Source: Timema cristinae
Lineage: Eukaryota; Arthropoda; Insecta; Phasmatodea; Timematidae
DNA length: 64,000 nt
Reading direction: 5' to 3'
NCBI GenBank assembly: GCA_039000515.1
Contig: JBCFYV010000001.1
Span: forward strand, 9,966,928-10,030,927
Position numbers and translations under genes: made by a program. Each line of letters begins with the position of its first letter. Position 1 is the stretch's first letter. The notes below the pieces were generated by a model. It searched no databases, was not told the origin of the DNA, and saw nothing but the letters and a program-made list of their open reading frames with translations. Shown here piece after piece: positions 10,746 through 23,425 of the stretch.

Positions 10746-11715
10746 AGTAACTAACTCTTATTTACTAAATGTAAATTAAATATCGCCAATCCTAATTTGT
10801 TTTTTCAAATGAGACCGGACGTATTTGGGATCTCAACTGACTCCAATATGACCATATAATATAATTAGCATCATAGTCGAACCAAGCAAGGTAAGGTGAG
10901 GGTACTAACACCCGCTGTAAAAATATTACGTTGAAGCGCTAATCTCCAGGTCGAACATTTCTTCAGATCGACCCAGAAACGAAACACAAATACAATCACA
11001 TGACAACTTTTAGGTATAATCTGTTTTATTTTTAGAGCGTTTGAATATAATTCATCGTTTATAAAAATACATGTTTATTTACTACAATTCCTTTGGAATA
11101 AGAAACATACTCATCCATTTTTTTTTAAATTCTGAAATGTTTATCTTATTTGCACCAAATTCGGTAAATGTGGTAGAAACCAATCTCGGACGAGGATCGA
11201 AATCCAGGCTGTTGGGACAGAAACGAGCAAGTCAACATCACACGCCGATGTATGATAAGGGAAACTTCATATTGTTGTTGTTGCTGTTTACACGTGTGAC
11301 TAAAGTGGAAATTATCTTGATTTTGGGTGATATTATAAAACTGGTGTAACGTTTCCATCTTGGTTTACATCACTTTATTATAGGCCAACATAAGAGCCTA
11401 TTGTTCTAGATGCGATACAGAGGGGTGTGTGGGAGATACGAACTCAAGACACTTGCCCTGTAATTAGGTTACCATGTTTACACAACCGGCTATTAACATC
11501 ACAAGAAGATACTCTCAAAGATTACTGGCTTCAACGCACAATTCACACCGAAATGAACATGAAAATAACATCAAGTCACTAAAATTAATTTCATGTGCTC
11601 ATACGTAAAGTCAAGTGATTTTAAGCTTTCTACTTTTGATATGAAACAGGTGATCTCGAAATCATATTTTCCCTACAATTTTTTATTTTAGGAAATTTGA
11701 CCATAATAAAGTAGA

Positions 11716-11968
11716 CACTCACTTCGGTGGTCACATGGTCTGAAGCGTCATTCTCGCAATAAACTACTCCACCAATAACAGGAAGATCGGGGTTCAAGTC
11801 CCGGTTGAGTGTATTGAAGGTTGAATTTTCCCCCTTAAATGGTTTATAACTCTCCCTCCACGCAAATAAGAGTACACTTAATCTAAATCCAACCTTCTCA
11901 CCCTAAACTCATTAACGTAATTAGTATGCCTACATATGCGTAAAACCTGAACAAGTGGTAAGAAGCGA
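11716..11968 (+). mobile_element. SINE-A copy, near full length
   Basis: Head CACTTCGGTGGTCACATGGT, A box, B box (GGGGTTCAAGTCCC), body (CTCCCTCCACGCAAATAAG) and tail (CCTGAACAAGTGGTAAGAAG) in order. Confidence 0.85.
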
Positions 11969-11999
11969 CGACAAGAAAAAATTAGCAAGCATAAGTGAA

Positions 12000-12214
12000 G
12001 GATGTTTGTTTATATCCGAGAGCCGCATGGGTGGACATGCAGAAAAAGGTGCCAGACTCGTCTTGTTTGGATTTTCGGTGAAAGGTAAGGACAATTTTTT
12101 TTTGTTTATCATATTTCCACACAAATACGAGTACATTTCCTTCAAATTCTACCTTCCTATCCCTAACCCATTAGTGTAATTTAAAATACGTACAACCAGG
12201 ACGGGTAGTAGGGC
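12000..12214 (+). mobile_element. SINE-A copy, degraded head
   Basis: Body ACACAAATACGAGTACATTT and tail AGGACGGGTAGTAG are clear; the head at 12020-12080 is scrambled. It follows the previous copy in the same direction. Confidence 0.62.
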
Positions 12215-12631
12215 TCCGCGGGGTTTATGAGGGGGGAAAAACCCCACCAAAAGTGGAAGCAGCCTCAGTCATAGCCTTGACTTTTTGCTCCGAATAAAAG
12301 AAAATCCCCCCCCCTTTTTTCTCCATCAGGAGAACGCAAAACACAATATTAACACTTACCCTATATCGGAATCTATCGATAGAGCGGGCGGCCTTGAGAG
12401 GGGATGACATATTGCATATCTCTCCAAACGACAGGGGTAGACTATCACAGAGTCACGCGTGTACGAGCCACTGACAGCCAAACACGCTGACTTGACCCAC
12501 TCTTGAGGGACTACCGCTCGAATACCAGTCAGGTCAAAATATAATCTTCGCGCGGGACAAGATCAGGAGAGGGTGCGAGTTATTCGGAGTTCACGCGGTC
12601 ATGTGACCATGTTTAGCGCGGGTCACACGCA

Positions 12632-12831
12632 TATATTATTAACGTTGGTAGAATAAGGACGAGGGTGGTATATACTAGAGGAAATGTACCAGCATTTGCG
12701 TGGAGGAAGAGTGGTGAAAAACACTCTCTCAGTACACCCGACCGGGATTCGAACACCGATATATAGCCCCTTTGCCGGCAGTCCAGCCAATTGCGAGAGT
12801 GATGCCTTAAACCTTATGACCACCGAAGAGT
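12632..12831 (-). mobile_element. SINE-A copy lacking the tail
   Basis: Body GTACCAGCATTTGCGTGGAG, B box CCGGGATTCGAACACC and head complement TTGCGAGAGTGATGCC are present. The shared 3' tail is missing at the left. Confidence 0.75.
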
Positions 12832-14109
12832 GTTTAACAAACTAATAAAATAATTGTACTTGGATGAAAAAAACGTTTTAGTATTCAATACTCCAACATC
12901 AATTGAAAACGTTATTTATGATAAATAATCAGGCTCCAAGTTTCGTAGATATCGGTAGAAACTCAAGGAAAATGAGAAGGGCGAGTAAAATGAACTGCAC
13001 TTACATTCACCTTGATGAAGAATAACATCACTGTTAAAAAATATCAAAACATTTAGGTGCATTTGGTTAGATTTTTGGTCGTATCATCCGTGAGACAAGT
13101 ACTAGCAGTTTGGGGGGAAAAAATCACCAAAAGATATGCAATACTGTTAATTTTAATTTGTGTAAAAAGCAATAAAATAAATAATTTAATCTTCCCTTGA
13201 CTACTGTAGTTATTTTGAAAAGGAGTTATTTAACTAATACAATCTAATTCGGTGCGAGGGAGTTCCTTTCTAAATATTATTAGGAGAATATCTTTCTCCA
13301 ACAAGATTATGTACACTTTGTTTATTGCGACAGGCTGTGAGCTTACCATGACAGGTTCTACCATGGTGTCTATTAAAATACAAGACCATAGTGTAAACAG
13401 CCAAGTTAACAGAGTTTAGAAGTGAGACAATATAATAATGGTAAACCCCCTCCTTATGCAACCAAAGAGATACAGAGAAAGGATAGCTTTGTTTCTTAAT
13501 GCACCCTCCAATGTCCTCACGGGGATCACAGCTGAGTTGGATGTGCGTTAACACGACTGACCCTGACGCAGGAGACCGGAGTTCGATATCTCACAAGGAG
13601 CACTGGAGTTAGGTATCCAGACAAAGTTTCCCGACTTCTCTCTCCAAGCGAATACCACAAACCTCTCCTGGTACCAGATAGTTTAGTTGCGGTTTGTCAG
13701 AGCGGTGCAACTAAAGATGTCGAGCTGAGGTCAGTGAAGGGAGAGGAGGGGGGAGTGTACCGGGTGGGGTCCTCGCTCGACCCCCGGGAACTCCTTGGCC
13801 GCACGACCCCCCTCCCCCCTCAGGAGGAAAACAACATCAACACTTTTACTCGAGATGACCCAGACACGAACTAGATATTTAGTTCAGCCTTGCGTTATAG
13901 TGACTATCAGCAACTCTATTTAACTCACGGGAACAGGAGGAAGAGGCAAAATACTGATAGAACAGATTGTCTGATGATTTAACGATTTTAGCTATCCACA
14001 TTGGTGGTCAGGCTGTCTAATGTGTCAATACATTGGATTGACTATGAAGCAAAAATTGTTGTTCGGACCTTGACCTGTATTACTGGTGGGAATTCGTCAC
14101 ATGTGATTC
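12832..14109. other. Intergenic, no gene seen
   Basis: AT-rich. Contains one tRNA-like B box near 13578 (GGAGTTCGATATC) and a GC-rich patch at 13740-13830. No supported coding frame. Confidence 0.4.
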
Positions 14110-14114
14110 ATCAT

Positions 14115-14290
14115 AGTGTTTTTTTACACCTATACTCCTTGATAATGCGGGTGCACTTCCTCTAAGAAACCACTCTCATCCTTACAACATTAAAAAATAT
14201 ACAATACATGTTTAACTCGATATAACAAGACGAGGGTAAACCTAAAGGATGTGCACCAGAATTCACCTGGAGAGAGGTGAGAAAGACAAA
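14115..14290. mobile_element. Two SINE-A fragments, tail-to-tail
   Basis: A plus-strand fragment (GCGGGTGCACTTCCTC, ~14120-14190) faces a minus-strand fragment (GGATGTGCACCAGAATTCAC, ~14222-14290). Confidence 0.55.
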
Positions 14291-14744
14291 TATAGTTCTG
14301 AGGGTAAGTGTCAAGCTCCGAACTTAGGAAGGTCCTATTTGTTTGGTAGAATTCATCTGGCTCAATCCACGAGAATATATCCGCCGCATTCATAAAAGTT
14401 TAAGGGGAAAAAAGTCATAGGTTTCGTTAGTAATAATAGAACTTGCGCTTATTAATGATAATACTGGTGCAGTTCACTCTACTCACACTGTTTTCTCAAG
14501 TCGAATAGTTCAAGACACTGTCACTAGAGTGTAATAAATAATAATAATAATAATGAAGTGGTCGATCTATTGTTGCGTGACGACTAAAAATCCTTGACAT
14601 GCCATTCCGTACTTAAATGTATGGATGACCAACTCCACGGTTAAATGGGTCTAGAGTGGTCAACCAAAATTTAGGGAACACTGGTTCGATTCCACCCTTC
14701 ACGTTAATGCTAGTAATTTTTTTCAAAAATCTAAATTTCTCATC

Positions 14745-14890
14745 TTGGTGAATAAACAGAGGAGATGTATCTTGGTGAGTAAACGTAGTAGATGTATCTT
14801 GGTGAATAAACGTAGTAGATGTATCTTGGTGAATAAACATACTATATGTATCTTGGTGAGTAAACATAGTAGATGTATCTCGGGTCAAAC
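14745..14890. repeat. Minisatellite, 27-bp unit, ~5 copies
   Basis: Unit GTATCTTGGTGAATAAACGT plus AGTAGAT. It is open on both strands, which explains the short frames there. Confidence 0.85.
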
Positions 14891-15298
14891 TTGTAAATCC
14901 GAGTACAAAGATCTGGTAGGCGGACACTTTTAGAAAATACAAACATATTTTTTGTGGTCAACAATAATGACAATTTACTATCTTATTAATGTTACTTTAT
15001 AGGTATTTATAATATATATCAAAACCATCAGTTGCAAATCCCAAGACTTGATGTATGGATACGTGGAAGCAGTTCTAGCAACTTCTCTAGCCGTTAGATA
15101 TAAAGTTCTTGGTGTGATAATCGAACCGAAGGTGCAGCCGAGAAAAAAATGTACGATACTGTGACATTTATAAATTCGTATTTCAACATAAGAACTGGAC
15201 CGTAAAGTAGTAAAATATAAATTACCTAAATGGACTCACGTAAAAGATAAAAGTAAAATGGACATTAAAAAAACATACACACCGCAAACTAGCTTGGA

Positions 15299-15559
15299 AT
15301 GGCAGCAAATAAATATGAACCGGTTACTCATGAACCTTTGCAAGGGTCGCCACTTAGCATCGAATTAGTGCATCGCGTCCAAGGAATGTCTGGCGCTGAC
15401 CTCACACGGGTTTTCGAAAGCCGACCGCCAGTGACACAATACGTACGGATTGGAAAAAGGGTGAGAATGACCTTGACATTTAGCAAAAAAAAAAGTATAA
15501 AAAAGAGTTTAAAGCGAATCACGAACTCTGATAATTCATTGTGTTGTGATCGGTTATAA
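15299..15559 (+). other. Isolated 86-codon open frame, unassigned
   Basis: Starts MAANKYEPVTHEP and includes MSGADLTRVFESRPP, then becomes Lys-rich over an A-run. No signal peptide, domain, splice context or promoter is visible, and a similar frame exists on the other strand. More likely chance or a transposon remnant than a gene. Confidence 0.15.
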
Positions 15560-16121
15560 CGAGAGCTATTTAGTCGCACTTTCTTAAACCTCGTGCCGGC
15601 AGTAATGTGATCTTACCGTATCACGCGTCCTTTTATTGCTAAGACATTTAGTTTGCGGGCGTCGGTTGGGAAACCAAGGGCAATAATAAGAGTTGGGTAA
15701 ATATTGGTCCGTTTCAGCTCAGACTTGGATTAGAAGCAGGGTCCAGGCCTCATATCCCAACACCCGCCCAGGATGTTGTTCTGCAACGGACGGTACAAGT
15801 GTTGGAGGGACTATCGAGATTCATTCATTAATTCAATACATTGTGCATGCACTTAAATATTATAGAATTTAGTAAGAAACAGATAAGTCTAGATAAACAA
15901 TTCGTAAAACACACACAACGTCGTTGGAGTTTATTCGCCAGAGGAGTGATGGTAACCGAGAGCGAGCCGATGATGTAAACATGGTTAAAAGTAAAACAGA
16001 ATTAGAAACAATGTTGTGAACATTTTGTTTTTGCAGATCATTTGGCTTGACAAATGGATACACGAGAACATATATATGTAATTTTAGGGTAATTTTGTTC
16101 TTAATAATTACATAAGTAAAA
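15560..16121. other. Intergenic, no gene seen
   Basis: Unique-looking AT-rich sequence without repeat or coding signal. Confidence 0.35.
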
Positions 16122-16330
16122 CCGCCCCCATGGTATAGTATGAGTGGTCAATGCAACTGGCTAAGAACCTAGGGGTGCCAGTTTCGATTCCCGCCTGGTA
16201 CCTTGGGTATTTTTTCCTTTAAGAAGAGTTATACCGACGATCACTAACGTTTGATTAGTTAGGCTTTTGTTAGGTTTAAGATACCTCCTAACTCCGCAGT
16301 TTCATATTCACTATCATCACATCATCTCAT
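16122..16330 (+). mobile_element. SINE-C fragment
   Basis: tRNA-like head (TATAGTATGAGTGGTCAATG, GTTTCGATTCCCGCCTGG), then TACCTTGGGTATTTTT and a TTAGGTTTAAGA block as in the other SINE-C copies. Confidence 0.6.
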
Positions 16331-17485
16331 TGCGGGTACGTTGTAACGATACTGGTTTGGATCACTCTCATATATTTAAAAAGTCATGGATGAAGCTATT
16401 TTTCTTTAAAGTATGATATGTAAAATATCCTTTCAATAAATGATCCATGGAGACTCGCGCGCTTTTCAGAAATGATGTCAAAGAATTGCACCATTTAAAA
16501 TTATTTTTTCTTTCAAAAAATCAACTCCGTAGTGTTTACCAAAAAAGCATGTGACGCTAGCTCCCTCTACCCAACAGGAAGCTAGCCTTCACAACACCTG
16601 TCGCCAGGACGCTTTCGATTAGTTGGTTTTGACACTGCTCACGAGAGGTCCAAGGGGCAAGAGGTATGTCATATATAAACTGCTTGTGCGTATGAACACA
16701 CTATATATATATATAAATAACAAAAATATTAACAGTGCCAATACAACTTATTGACAGTGACGGTGACAAATCTACAGAACGTTGTAATAAAACAATGCAA
16801 CTAAGTGTTATTTACTCAATTAAAATATCACAATATAAACCGTATCATAATAATTAGCTCTCGATCACGGGGCTATAAATACCAATAATATCATCAAAAT
16901 ACCATAACGCTTTAATTAGTGCTCGATCGCGGGGCAATTATCAGCTAATTAAACGGTATCGCTTCAAACGGCACTCATCGCCGACGCGTAACATTTTAAT
17001 CGACGCCCAACGCGGACCGATTAATAACAACGTATAGACAACCTCCATAGATGTACCCTGGGCAACGTTCTCGGGTTATCTTTCATATTTTTCAGTATAT
17101 AATCGTTGCATACACTTTTGTCAGAGGCAAACTAGGGTGAAAGGTAAATAACTAATTAGGCTTCGAGAAGTACATTGTCTGTCACGTGGTGCCAAGGAAT
17201 CAGAATCACGAGGAGGTGTTTTGTTCACCTGAAGGCTGGATACCGCTGCGGGACACAGAACCGGGAAGAGGTGTTTTGGACCAAATATCACGACTGGGCA
17301 GACACACTTGTTCACGCCGTCTTAACGGCGTGCGCGCCTCGGGCTACAGAATCAAGTAGAGGTATGTCGAACCGGGAGAGCCTGTTACGAGCTCCACCTC
17401 TTTAATATAAGTAACCTCGAACCACTAATGTACTGATATTTCCGCTCATCTTAGAATCGAGAAATACAAAGCTTTTTTTTTTTGC
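16331..17485. other. Intergenic, possible regulatory block
   Basis: No gene. At 16850-16940 two copies of a TAATTAG-(T)GCTCGATC-CGGGG motif occur ~65 bp apart in GC-richer unique sequence. A TATATAAA at ~16672 has no associated four-codon exon. Confidence 0.35.
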
Positions 17486-17672
17486 ACAGCGTCTTACTAC
17501 CCCATTCGAGTTACACGAATCTGTATTAATTACACTAATTAATTAGGAGTGAAGAAGGTTGTTTCCAGATTTGCGTGAAGGTAGGGTGGTAAATCATTTA
17601 GGGAAAAAAAAAACCACACCATAAGTACATCATCAGCAGTTCAGTATATTACGAGTATACACTCATTTAATT
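17486..17672 (-). mobile_element. SINE-A copy, truncated
   Basis: Tail complement CAGCGTCTTACTACCCC and body TTTGCGTGAAGGTAGGGTGG are clear; head mostly lost. Confidence 0.7.
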
Positions 17673-18194
17673 GTATATTAGTAATCAAATGGATTTGTTC
17701 TGTCTTTCGACAGTCTAATTCTTGTGAAGATTAAGTCCTCCAGCATGTCTCATCAGCAGCTTCCTATTTGACAGTACTTGGAACTTCATCCTCTTTCCTT
17801 GTTGACGTCATCCATCAGTTGCAGCCCCAAACTATTTCTAGACCGGTGATTTACTGCTCAGATTCAAAGTGTTAACATTTACGGTCCTTCCCGGTAATCG
17901 AATCTCGGGACCTTAGATCGAGAGGCGAACCCTTTCCTGAGGACATTTTCTCTCTTTTTCTCTCTAGGAGAGTAACGCCTTGGACGGAGAGGTTACGCCC
18001 AGTTCTAATTGAAATCTCAATTTACGAGGCCGGGAAGAGTCGAGCTCACGACCCATCGTCTCTTAAGACATTGTAACAACTTGTTTGGGAAGACGGATCA
18101 GGGCGGCCCCACGCTCCGGCCTTGACTCGGTGACCCGGGACTACGCCCCTCCCACATCACATACGATCGGGAGGATAAGGTCAGCATGCAGACA

Positions 18195-18476
18195 AACAAC
18201 ACACACGAGATATATCTCAGTGCCATGGCGGGAAGTTTAAATTGTCAGTCACAAGTAGATTATTAACAACACACACGAGATATATCTCAGTGCCATGCGG
18301 GAAGTTTAAATTGTCAGTCACAAGTAGATTATTAACAACACACACGAGATATATCTCAGTGCCATGGCGGGAAGTTTAAATTGTCAGTCACAAGTAGATT
18401 ATTAACAACACACACGAGATATATCTCAGTGCCATGGCGGGAAGTTTAAATTGTCAGTCACAGTAGATTATTAACT
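18195..18476. repeat. Minisatellite, 70-bp unit, 4 copies
   Basis: Unit includes ACACACGAGATATATCTCAG and GGGAAGTTTAAATTGTCAG. Copies are nearly identical and differ only by single-base deletions. Each holds the palindrome GAGATATATCTC. Confidence 0.93.
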
Positions 18477-18584
18477 AAAATGTGTTAAAGTTGTTAAATG
18501 ACGGGTTAGCTTAAGGAGAGAGGTCAAAGTTATTTGTTAAATCCGGGCTTGAGTAGAGGGGAAAAAAGTAATTTCCATGCTCTA

Positions 18585-18705
18585 AATTTTACCAACCGTC
18601 CGGGAATATTCCCACCATTGGGGTAAGATAAGGAAGGTATAATTTAGAGGAAAGGGACTTTCATTTGCACGGGGAAAAATACAGGCTCAATTGTAAGCGT
18701 TTGCG
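18585..18705 (-). mobile_element. SINE-A fragment
   Basis: Body GGAAGGTATAATTTAGAGGA and TTTCATTTGCACGGGG. No clear head or tail. Confidence 0.5.
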
Positions 18706-20071
18706 GTATATATTCAATGAATGATAAAATCAGGGGGTGGCATCTTGTTGCGACCGTGGCTATTTTTCAGTTAGCCTCGTGGCGATCTTTAGTCGATCTC
18801 ATGGTGATTTTTCAATCGATCACGAAATAAAACTTTATTGTCAATAAAAGTAGATTTTTGGGTCTTCTAAACTCGCAAATATATCAAGCACTTTTAAATA
18901 CTATTTTAGTTAAACCAAAATAACGTTGATCGGTCATAATCTGGAATGTTTTAAGAAAATTTAATAGTTTAGTATAAACATTCTATATGTTTTCTATAAA
19001 GGCCGGGACATAAGTATTTTTATATATATGTGTGTGTGTTTAAGATGTATGGAAAAATAAAGAAGCAAAAAGTAGAGAGAAGAAATTATGGAAAATCACA
19101 GCAACCTTTGATAAGTTTGTAAGTCAAATGTCAATTGGTGCCCAAAAAAGGTTGCCAAATCCTGCTTTAGAAACCATTTACCTAATCTGCTTCCACCGAT
19201 GAAACGTGTTTCAGTTTTCAATCTCCTTAGTAATATCAAAATTTCAAATAACGTCTTCGCTTGTTGATAAATACTTCCACCCAGCTGAGAGTTGTTACCT
19301 CTGGTAACAGCTTTACAGCTGCCGGCATTGCCCAAGATGGCAAACAGGTCCACTACTATAGCTTGGAGGTATTCAACCTGGGTACGACCGCCAACACATC
19401 TTAGAGGGTGCGTAAAATATATATTATTTCATGATCAACACCGAATTATCAGGTCCGGATTTATAATCAACCACAAGAGACCTGAACGACAGAATATCCA
19501 ATCTGAGAACGCCAGTTTTATTATACATCCATATCATATAACATATATATCTTGCATGCACCTGAAACTTTGGAGTGCAAAGCTGAAGATGAATTATAAC
19601 TGGGGGCAAACGAAAAAAAAAGGTTGAATACGACTGTTATAACTGATTGGCGGTTCCCTTAAACCACAACCCATAGAGAGATAGCCCAGTCGGCAAGTAC
19701 ATTGTTGGCGGAATAATTACAGACAAGCTGGAATTAATTTTAATCTGTTTGGTTGGGTGTCAGAAAATACACGATACATTTTGTACCTCCTGATAGACCC
19801 GGATTTGAATGCTATCTTAAAAAAAAAGGCCAAAAAATTACATTTTTTCTAATAAAGTTGTAAATATCTCGGTTGGTATCAACTCTAGAGAAAAATATGT
19901 AGTTATAAAAGTTAAAGATGGGTAAATTATCTATAAAAACTCTTATATACGTTTTTGTCGTACTAATGCTTGTTTCTGAGTAACAGGCGGTAGAAATATT
20001 GAATTTTTGGGGGTTTGATTCTTTTTATTCCAGAAATTTACGCTAGCATGATGGGTAGCGGGATGAAATAG
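18706..20071. other. Intergenic, no gene seen
   Basis: AT-rich. The frames at 19096-19353 and 19292-19627 are on opposite strands and overlap, with no protein features. Confidence 0.4.
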
Positions 20072-20245
20072 GCCCCGATCCTTAGCTCGGTCGGTAGCAC
20101 ATCTGCCTACTCAGCTAAAGGGTCCCGGGCTCAATTCCGATAAGGCAGAAAAATTAATCGTTTGTGTAATTGAGACTTCACTTTTCACAGTGATGAACAA
20201 ACGGCAAGGGCACTGGGTGTTGTGTTTGTTCTATATTAGTAAGTA
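20072..20245 (+). mobile_element. SINE-D copy
   Basis: tRNA-Lys-like head TTAGCTCGGTCGGTAGCACA and GGGCTCAATTCCG, then TTTCACAGTGATGAACAAAC and GGGTGTTGTGTTTG. Confidence 0.72.
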
Positions 20246-20640
20246 GATCATGTGATGATCTAAGTAGTTAATTTGGGCAACGCCTGGTAACAAACACACA
20301 CACACACACCAGCTTCCCTTGACCTCCCAATCAGTTCAGTCACGAGAAGGAGCATCTAGAGTTGCGCCCCTCCTTACTAGGTAAGAATGAACCCAATCAC
20401 TCTCACTGGTAATAACTCACCTGTAACCAGCAATAGCGTCTTACCTTGACTGATTACACTATGCCCTATCTTAATGAGGGCTACTACATTAACAGCTTGA
20501 CAATCCCAGTCAGAGTATAGGTCTACAAGTCCGTGAGAGGCTGGAGAACATCCTGTCTGCAAGACCACCAAACAAGAGCAAGACCACGTCATTACGCTCC
20601 TCATTTGGAAGGGGACGCCCACGAAGAGCGCTAGACATCT

Positions 20641-20704
20641 TCCACACACCACACCCACACACACACGACGCACGCACGCACACACACACACACACACACA
20701 CACA
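20641..20704. repeat. (CA)n microsatellite
   Basis: CA-rich tract interrupted by CG-containing steps (ACGACGCACGCACG), then a pure CA run. Confidence 0.9.
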
Positions 20705-20875
20705 AGGTCGTTTCAATAACGGCGCTCCATACATGGTTGCCAATATTTTACTAAAATACAATTTTTTTCGAAGGAACTCTCATTTAATTTTCCCCGGCAC
20801 TTTCGAGAGTGACCAGTGTGAGGCATTTTATCATTGTTTATAACAAGATGGATTGACTTCTCGTCAACGGGAGCG

Positions 20876-20932
20876 CAATCAATGCTGGAGTGACGCCTTA
20901 AGATCATGCGACCACCGATGCGGGTCTCAGAA
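20876..20932 (-). mobile_element. SINE-A head fragment
   Basis: GAGTGACGCCTTAAGATCAT followed by ACCACCGATGCGGGTC, the complement of the SINE-A head only. Confidence 0.55.
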
Positions 20933-21059
20933 AGGCCCAAGTTGCGGGAACAGAGAATCGACAAAGAACACAATGAAAACAAGAGTGTTTTTAATAATAT
21001 CAACGCGAGACCTTAAAATCAAAGTCTCATTTCTCTGATGAGGTCATCTCACAGTCGAT

Positions 21060-21175
21060 TAACAGTGATATTTGATATAAGATTAACCGTGATATTAGGC
21101 AAACGATTAACCGTGATACTAGATAATCAATTAACCGTGATATTAGATACACGATTAACTGGGATATTGGATACA
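21060..21175. repeat. Minisatellite, 23-bp unit, ~5 copies
   Basis: Unit GATTAACCGTGATATTAGAT plus ACA, with substitutions between copies. Confidence 0.75.
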
Positions 21176-21343
21176 CTAGCCATAATGCAAAACCATAGTT
21201 GAGGTTTATAAATTCTAGTTGAGAAAAGAAATTTTGAATCAAAGAAATAATATTTTCATTTTTTAATTTGAAATTGTGTTGTATTTTCCTTACTCCACAT
21301 ACCCCAGGCTACGTCTGGTTCGAACTGTGTTACCTAAGTGACG

Positions 21344-21508
21344 CGTTTATCCGTGAAGTGAGACGGGCAACGGTGGTAGAGCGGTCTCAGGAGTTAGGCT
21401 CGAAAATGAGAGGCTTGCCAATGACGGATAAGTCACGGTTCGAGTCTCTAGTGGTCACATTTGGAACGAATGCAGGTGTACTTTATCTAGAAACTACCTT
21501 CCTTTTAA
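21344..21508 (+). mobile_element. SINE-A-like fragment
   Basis: A-box-like GGTGGTAGAGCGGTCTCAGG, B box CGGTTCGAGTCTC and body TGCAGGTGTACTTTATC. Confidence 0.5.
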
Positions 21509-21524
21509 ATTAAGCCGTGGCCAA

Positions 21525-21735
21525 AGTCAGTGAGCTCGCAACGCACTTGAATCTCAATGACAAAAAGGTCGGGGTTCAAATACGGGAGTGGTTGCAGTGG
21601 GGATGATTTTCCAAAACGTAGTTTTCTCCGTAGTTTTTCCAATCCTCTCTCCTCGCTCATGCGGGTATATTTCCTCCAAGGTAGTCTTCAGCTCTATCAT
21701 AGACTTATATAAAATCACAGAGTAGCCTACATACA
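21525..21735 (+). mobile_element. SINE-A copy lacking the tail
   Basis: B box GGTCGGGGTTCAAATACG, then body CGCTCATGCGGGTATATTTC. The 3' tail is missing. Confidence 0.6.
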
Positions 21736-22284
21736 GTAGGTTTTGGTATTAAGAATTCTTTAGGAAATACATATTTTGTTAAGGTCAATATTGATAAAAT
21801 TTCACTATATTTTGTTATTGTTATTTTATAGGTATTGTGATATCAATAAAAAGTGGCAGCTGCTGATCACATTACGTGACGTCAATAAGACTCTTTATAT
21901 GAAAACTGTCAAATATTCCTTCTGGTTGACCAATCAGAGTCGTGACAGTTACTCAGCTCTGCGAGTGGTTTTAAAAGCCAGTTTATCCGTCAAGGTGATC
22001 CTCCCAGAGTCCAAGCATCAGCTCTAAATTGAGACGAATGTGGACAGACTCATCAGACGACGCGCCATATGCAACAACGTCCTAACTCACACCCAGCACA
22101 GGGCAGACACAAAATAACGGGTAGAATACTTTATTTCTCAAATCCTAGAGTATTTAAGAAAGTATCATTTTATTTAAAGTCAAATTATTTGAAATGGAAT
22201 TTTTAAAAAGCTTAATACTTGGTGCCACTGACAAATTATATTTTGTTTTGTCATGTCTATTACGTCATAAATAATAAATGGAAC
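21736..22284. other. Intergenic, no gene seen
   Basis: A frame at 21776-22027 has no recognisable domain, signal peptide or splice context. Otherwise AT-rich. Confidence 0.3.
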
Positions 22285-22508
22285 CACCCGCTTCAGTGAC
22301 CTCATGGTCTAAGGCGTAACTCTCGCAATAGGCTAGACTGTCGATGACGGGAAGATCGGGGTTCGATTCCGATCAGCTGGTTTCTCCCGCTCCCTACACA
22401 CAAATGCGTGTATATTTCCTCTAAATTAAACCTTCCGAACCCCTAACACACTAGCGTAATCGTTACAGAGACACAGGCGTATAGCCAAAACCGGCTAGTT
22501 AAGACGTG
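22285..22508 (+). mobile_element. SINE-A copy, full length
   Basis: Head ACCCGCTTCAGTGACCTCAT, B box GGGGTTCGATTCC, body and tail (GTTAAGACGTGG) all in order. One of the clearest copies for the tRNA-derived head. Confidence 0.85.
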
Positions 22509-22837
22509 GTTCTCTAAAAAAAAAACTTTTTTTAATAAATTAATTATATTGATCCAATTTTGTCCTTTTTTGTGAATTTGTAATTCTTCCAACTTTAAAA
22601 TCTAAATAATTACATTTACCAATTATTTAAAATGGTTACATCAATTATCTCTACTGCAAGAGAGTTCAAGGGTTCGAGCGGCCCATTTAAAAATAAGCTA
22701 ATACCGGGGGATTGGGGTTTTATACTCATTTAGTTGAGTGGTCCGGGGTCTGAACAAGTAAGAAAACTCCACTAATAGCTGGTGAATATGTTAGTAAAAG
22801 ATACATTTGACAAATTCTTTTATCCCCGTATCTCCAT

Positions 22838-23046
22838 ATTCATTCAGGCTATACGCTTATGTACTAATATGTTAATGAGCTAGGGATGAGGAAGGTTAAA
22901 TTTAGATGACGGGTAGCTTAATCGACGTGGAGGGAGAGTGGGAAAACATTTAAGGGAAACCTCCCTTAGTACACCCGACCAAGACTCGAACCCACGATCT
23001 CCCCATCATTCACAGTCCAGTCTATTGCGAGCCTTAGACCATTTGA
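22838..23046 (-). mobile_element. SINE-A copy
   Basis: Tail remnant CAGGCTATACGC, body GGAAGGTTAAATTTAGATGA, B box GACTCGAACCCACG, head complement at the right. Confidence 0.78.
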
Positions 23047-23104
23047 CCAAATTTTTTTAATTATTATTGAAATAATAGTTTAAGTTTATTTGTAGCAGTT
23101 TAGT

Positions 23105-23425
23105 AATATTGTGTGTCTGGGCTACATGCCTCGTAGCTCGGTGGTGGAAAGATTACCAAGGTACTGATGTACTAATGTACCGTTGTCCAAGGGACGACCG
23201 ACTGTACTAATTAATGTACATCCTTTCGGTGGAGGCTCTTTCCATGTCCCGACGAAATGAGGTGATGATGATAGTGAGCATAAGGGTGTGGAACCAGGGG
23301 GAACACTTAGGCCTAAATCTTAACTTAAACCTAATTACCCAAACCCTGGTGACCATTCGGGTAACTCCCCTTTCAGGAACAATACCCAAGGTACCAAACC
23401 CATGACTCCTAGGCTCGTAGCCAGG
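23105..23425 (-). mobile_element. SINE-C copy
   Basis: On the minus strand: GTTTGGTACCTTGGGTATTG, then TTAGGTTTAAGTTAAGAT, CACTATCATCATCACCTC and GGGACATGGAAAGAGCC. Confidence 0.65.

Noticed and set aside
16672..16690. TATATAAA as another cuticle promoter
   Set aside because: No ATG-plus-three-codon exon with a GT donor follows within the usual 50-80 nt.
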